Positions 6,073 through 6,843 of a DNA stretch of 6,843 nt are shown here, one piece after another. Below the pieces are notes generated by a model. The model was not told the origin of the DNA. It did not search any database and worked only from the letters and a program-made list of their open reading frames with translations. The DNA comes from DASWVC01 sp036401335. GTDB taxonomy: Bacteria; Verrucomicrobiota; Verrucomicrobiia; Chthoniobacterales; JAFAMB01. The position numbers and the translations under genes are program-made. The DNA lies in NCBI GenBank assembly GCA_036401335.1, contig DASWVC010000178.1:1-6843 (forward strand), written 5' to 3'. Each line of letters begins with the position of its first letter. The stretch's first letter is position 1.

Positions 6073-6798
6073 CACGCCCAGGTATTTTCGACGGAGGTCG
6101 GCATCCTGCAGGAACTCGGCCGCGTCACTCTGGTGAACCGTCACGCCGCCCAGCAGGATGTAGATGCGTTCGGCAAAGGCAGCGGCCACGTGCAAGTTTT
6201 GTTCCACCAGCAGGATCCCGATGTTGGCCTCGCGCAGCTGGCGACAGACCTCGATCACCCGCTCGATCGCCACCGGGGCCAGGCCTTCCGAGGGTTCGTC
6301 CAGCAGGAGCAGCGTTGGATTGGTCACGAGGGCCCGGCCGATCGCCAGCATTTGTTGCTCCCCGCCGCTCAGCTTCGTCCCGCTGACGCTGCGGCGACGG
6401 TCAAGTTCAGGAAAAAGAGCAAAGACGCGTTCCGGCGTCCACTCGCCCGCGCCACCCTTGGTGCTACGGTACGTGAGCGTCAGGTGTTCGGCGACGCTCA
6501 ACGACGGAAAAAGGCGCCGTCCCTGGGGCACGTAGCCGATGCCCATCCTGGCGATCCGGTGCGGTCTGCTCCCGGAGATCTCCCGGCCGTGCCAGCAGAC
6601 ACTGCCGGATCGCGGCGGGGTCAATCCCATGATGGACCGAAGCAGGGTGGTTTTCCCCATGCCGTTGCGGCCAAGCACCGCCACGCACCCCCGGCTGACA
6701 GAAAGGGAGCATCCTTGCAGGATGTGACTGGGGCCGTAGTACGCGTGCAGGTCGCGCACTTCCAGGCCGGGTGAGGTTTCCCGGGCCGTTTCACGCAT
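6070..6798 (-). CDS. livF: ABC transporter ATP-binding protein, LivF (branched-chain amino acid) type
   Basis: This 242-aa ATPase is one of the two nucleotide-binding subunits of a HAAT-type importer. Walker A is GRNGMGKT at 43-50, the Q-loop glutamine is Q92 in YVPQGRRLFPSL, the signature is LSGGEQQ at 143-149, Walker B is LLLLDE at 163-168 with E168 catalytic, followed by PSEGLAP. In the switch position it has LVEQN (197-201) where most ABC ATPases have His. This glutamine is normal for LivF, so it separates it from LivG. The C-terminus ends in RKYLGV, as usual. The ATG at 6798 overlaps the stop of the LivG-like gene by 8 nt, so translation is coupled. Substrate choice depends on a binding protein not in the window. 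Liv-like systems also carry amides, urea and organic acids, and the neighbours with UPF0261 suggest something other than plain leucine. The symbol denotes family type. Confidence 0.93.
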   Translation of the reverse strand: MRETARETSPGLEVRDLHAYYGPSHILQGCSLSVSRGCVAVLGRNGMGKTTLLRSIMGLTPPRSGSVCWHGREISGSRPHRIARMGIGYVPQGRRLFPSLSVAEHLTLTYRSTKGGAGEWTPERVFALFPELDRRRSVSGTKLSGGEQQMLAIGRALVTNPTLLLLDEPSEGLAPVAIERVIEVCRQLREANIGILLVEQNLHVAAAFAERIYILLGGVTVHQSDAAEFLQDADLRRKYLGV

Positions 6799-6843
6799 GG
6801 AAATTTCCGAGGTAAACTTCCTGCACCGCCTGATTGCTCCTGA
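6791..6843 (-). CDS. livG: C-terminal end of a LivG-type ABC ATPase (partial)
   Basis: The last 16 complete codons before the TGA at 6791-6793 read RSNQAVQEVYLGNFHA. The pattern N-x-x-V-Q-E-V-Y-L-G is the conserved C-terminal tail of LivG and UrtD-like ATPases of branched-chain amino acid and urea importers. The rest of the gene lies beyond the right edge, so no nucleotide-binding motifs can be checked. The frame overlaps the LivF-like start by 8 nt, the normal livG-livF arrangement, which supports the assignment. Confidence 0.8.
   Translation of the reverse strand, partial: RSNQAVQEVYLGNFHA

Noticed and set aside
5404..6774. 456-codon open frame on the plus strand
   Set aside because: It lies antisense across the UPF0261 gene and the LivF gene, both of which have full family motifs. 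Its translation is rich in R, H, Q and G with no recognisable domain, as expected for the complement of GC-ended codons.
6799..6808. 10-nt palindrome GGAAATTTCC before the LivF-like start
   Set aside because: It lies inside the LivG-like coding end and contains the GGA likely used as the ribosome site. Short palindromes of this size are expected by chance.

Overview
The window reads as an ordinary free-living, moderately GC-rich bacterial chromosome. All eight supportable genes lie on the minus strand, so transcription runs from high to low coordinates. A Tat-type sugar-binding lipid-free precursor, MalF/MalG-type permeases without their own ATPase, and a GHL6-like glycosidase are combinations common in soil or freshwater heterotrophs such as Verrucomicrobiota and Acidobacteriota. 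This taxonomic guess rests on gene content alone and is weak. No rRNA, tRNA, CRISPR array, integrase or intact insertion sequence was seen.

Block 1 (6843 down to 3992) is a tightly packed operon. It starts with the last codons of a LivG-like ABC ATPase, whose stop overlaps the start of a complete LivF-like ABC ATPase by 8 nt. Twelve nt later comes a 406-aa UPF0261 / Tm-1-like ATP-binding protein. After 2 nt comes a 280-aa TIM-barrel protein of the 'phosphoenolpyruvate hydrolase' family. These last two are the bacterial counterparts of the two halves of the tomato Tm-1 antiviral protein. Here they are separate, translationally adjacent genes that follow branched-chain-amino-acid-type transporter ATPases. 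This points to import of a small acid, amide or amino-acid-like compound followed by processing by the UPF0261/TIM-barrel pair, but the substrate is unknown. A perfect 22-nt palindrome directly follows the last stop codon.

Block 2 (3991 to 3308) is a stretch of about 680 nt without a convincing gene. It holds two perfect palindromes, an imperfect 15-16 nt direct repeat, a recurring TGC-NN-GCA motif and a 91-codon open frame with coding-like residues but no good start, possibly a gene or repeat relic. The promoter and operators of the downstream sugar operon should lie here, but no convincing sigma-70 promoter could be assigned.

Block 3 (3307 down to 1) is a carbohydrate ABC importer operon: a Tat-exported substrate-binding protein, a MalF-type permease with a GTG start, a MalG-type permease overlapping it by 11 nt, and, 71 nt later, the first 53 codons of a probable cytoplasmic glycosidase of the GHL6 / beta-galactosidase-trimerisation-domain type that runs off the left edge. 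The importer has no ATPase gene in the window, so it probably uses a shared MsmX/UgpC-like ATPase encoded elsewhere, or one beyond the glycosidase gene. The likely logic is capture of an oligosaccharide outside the membrane, uptake, and intracellular cleavage.
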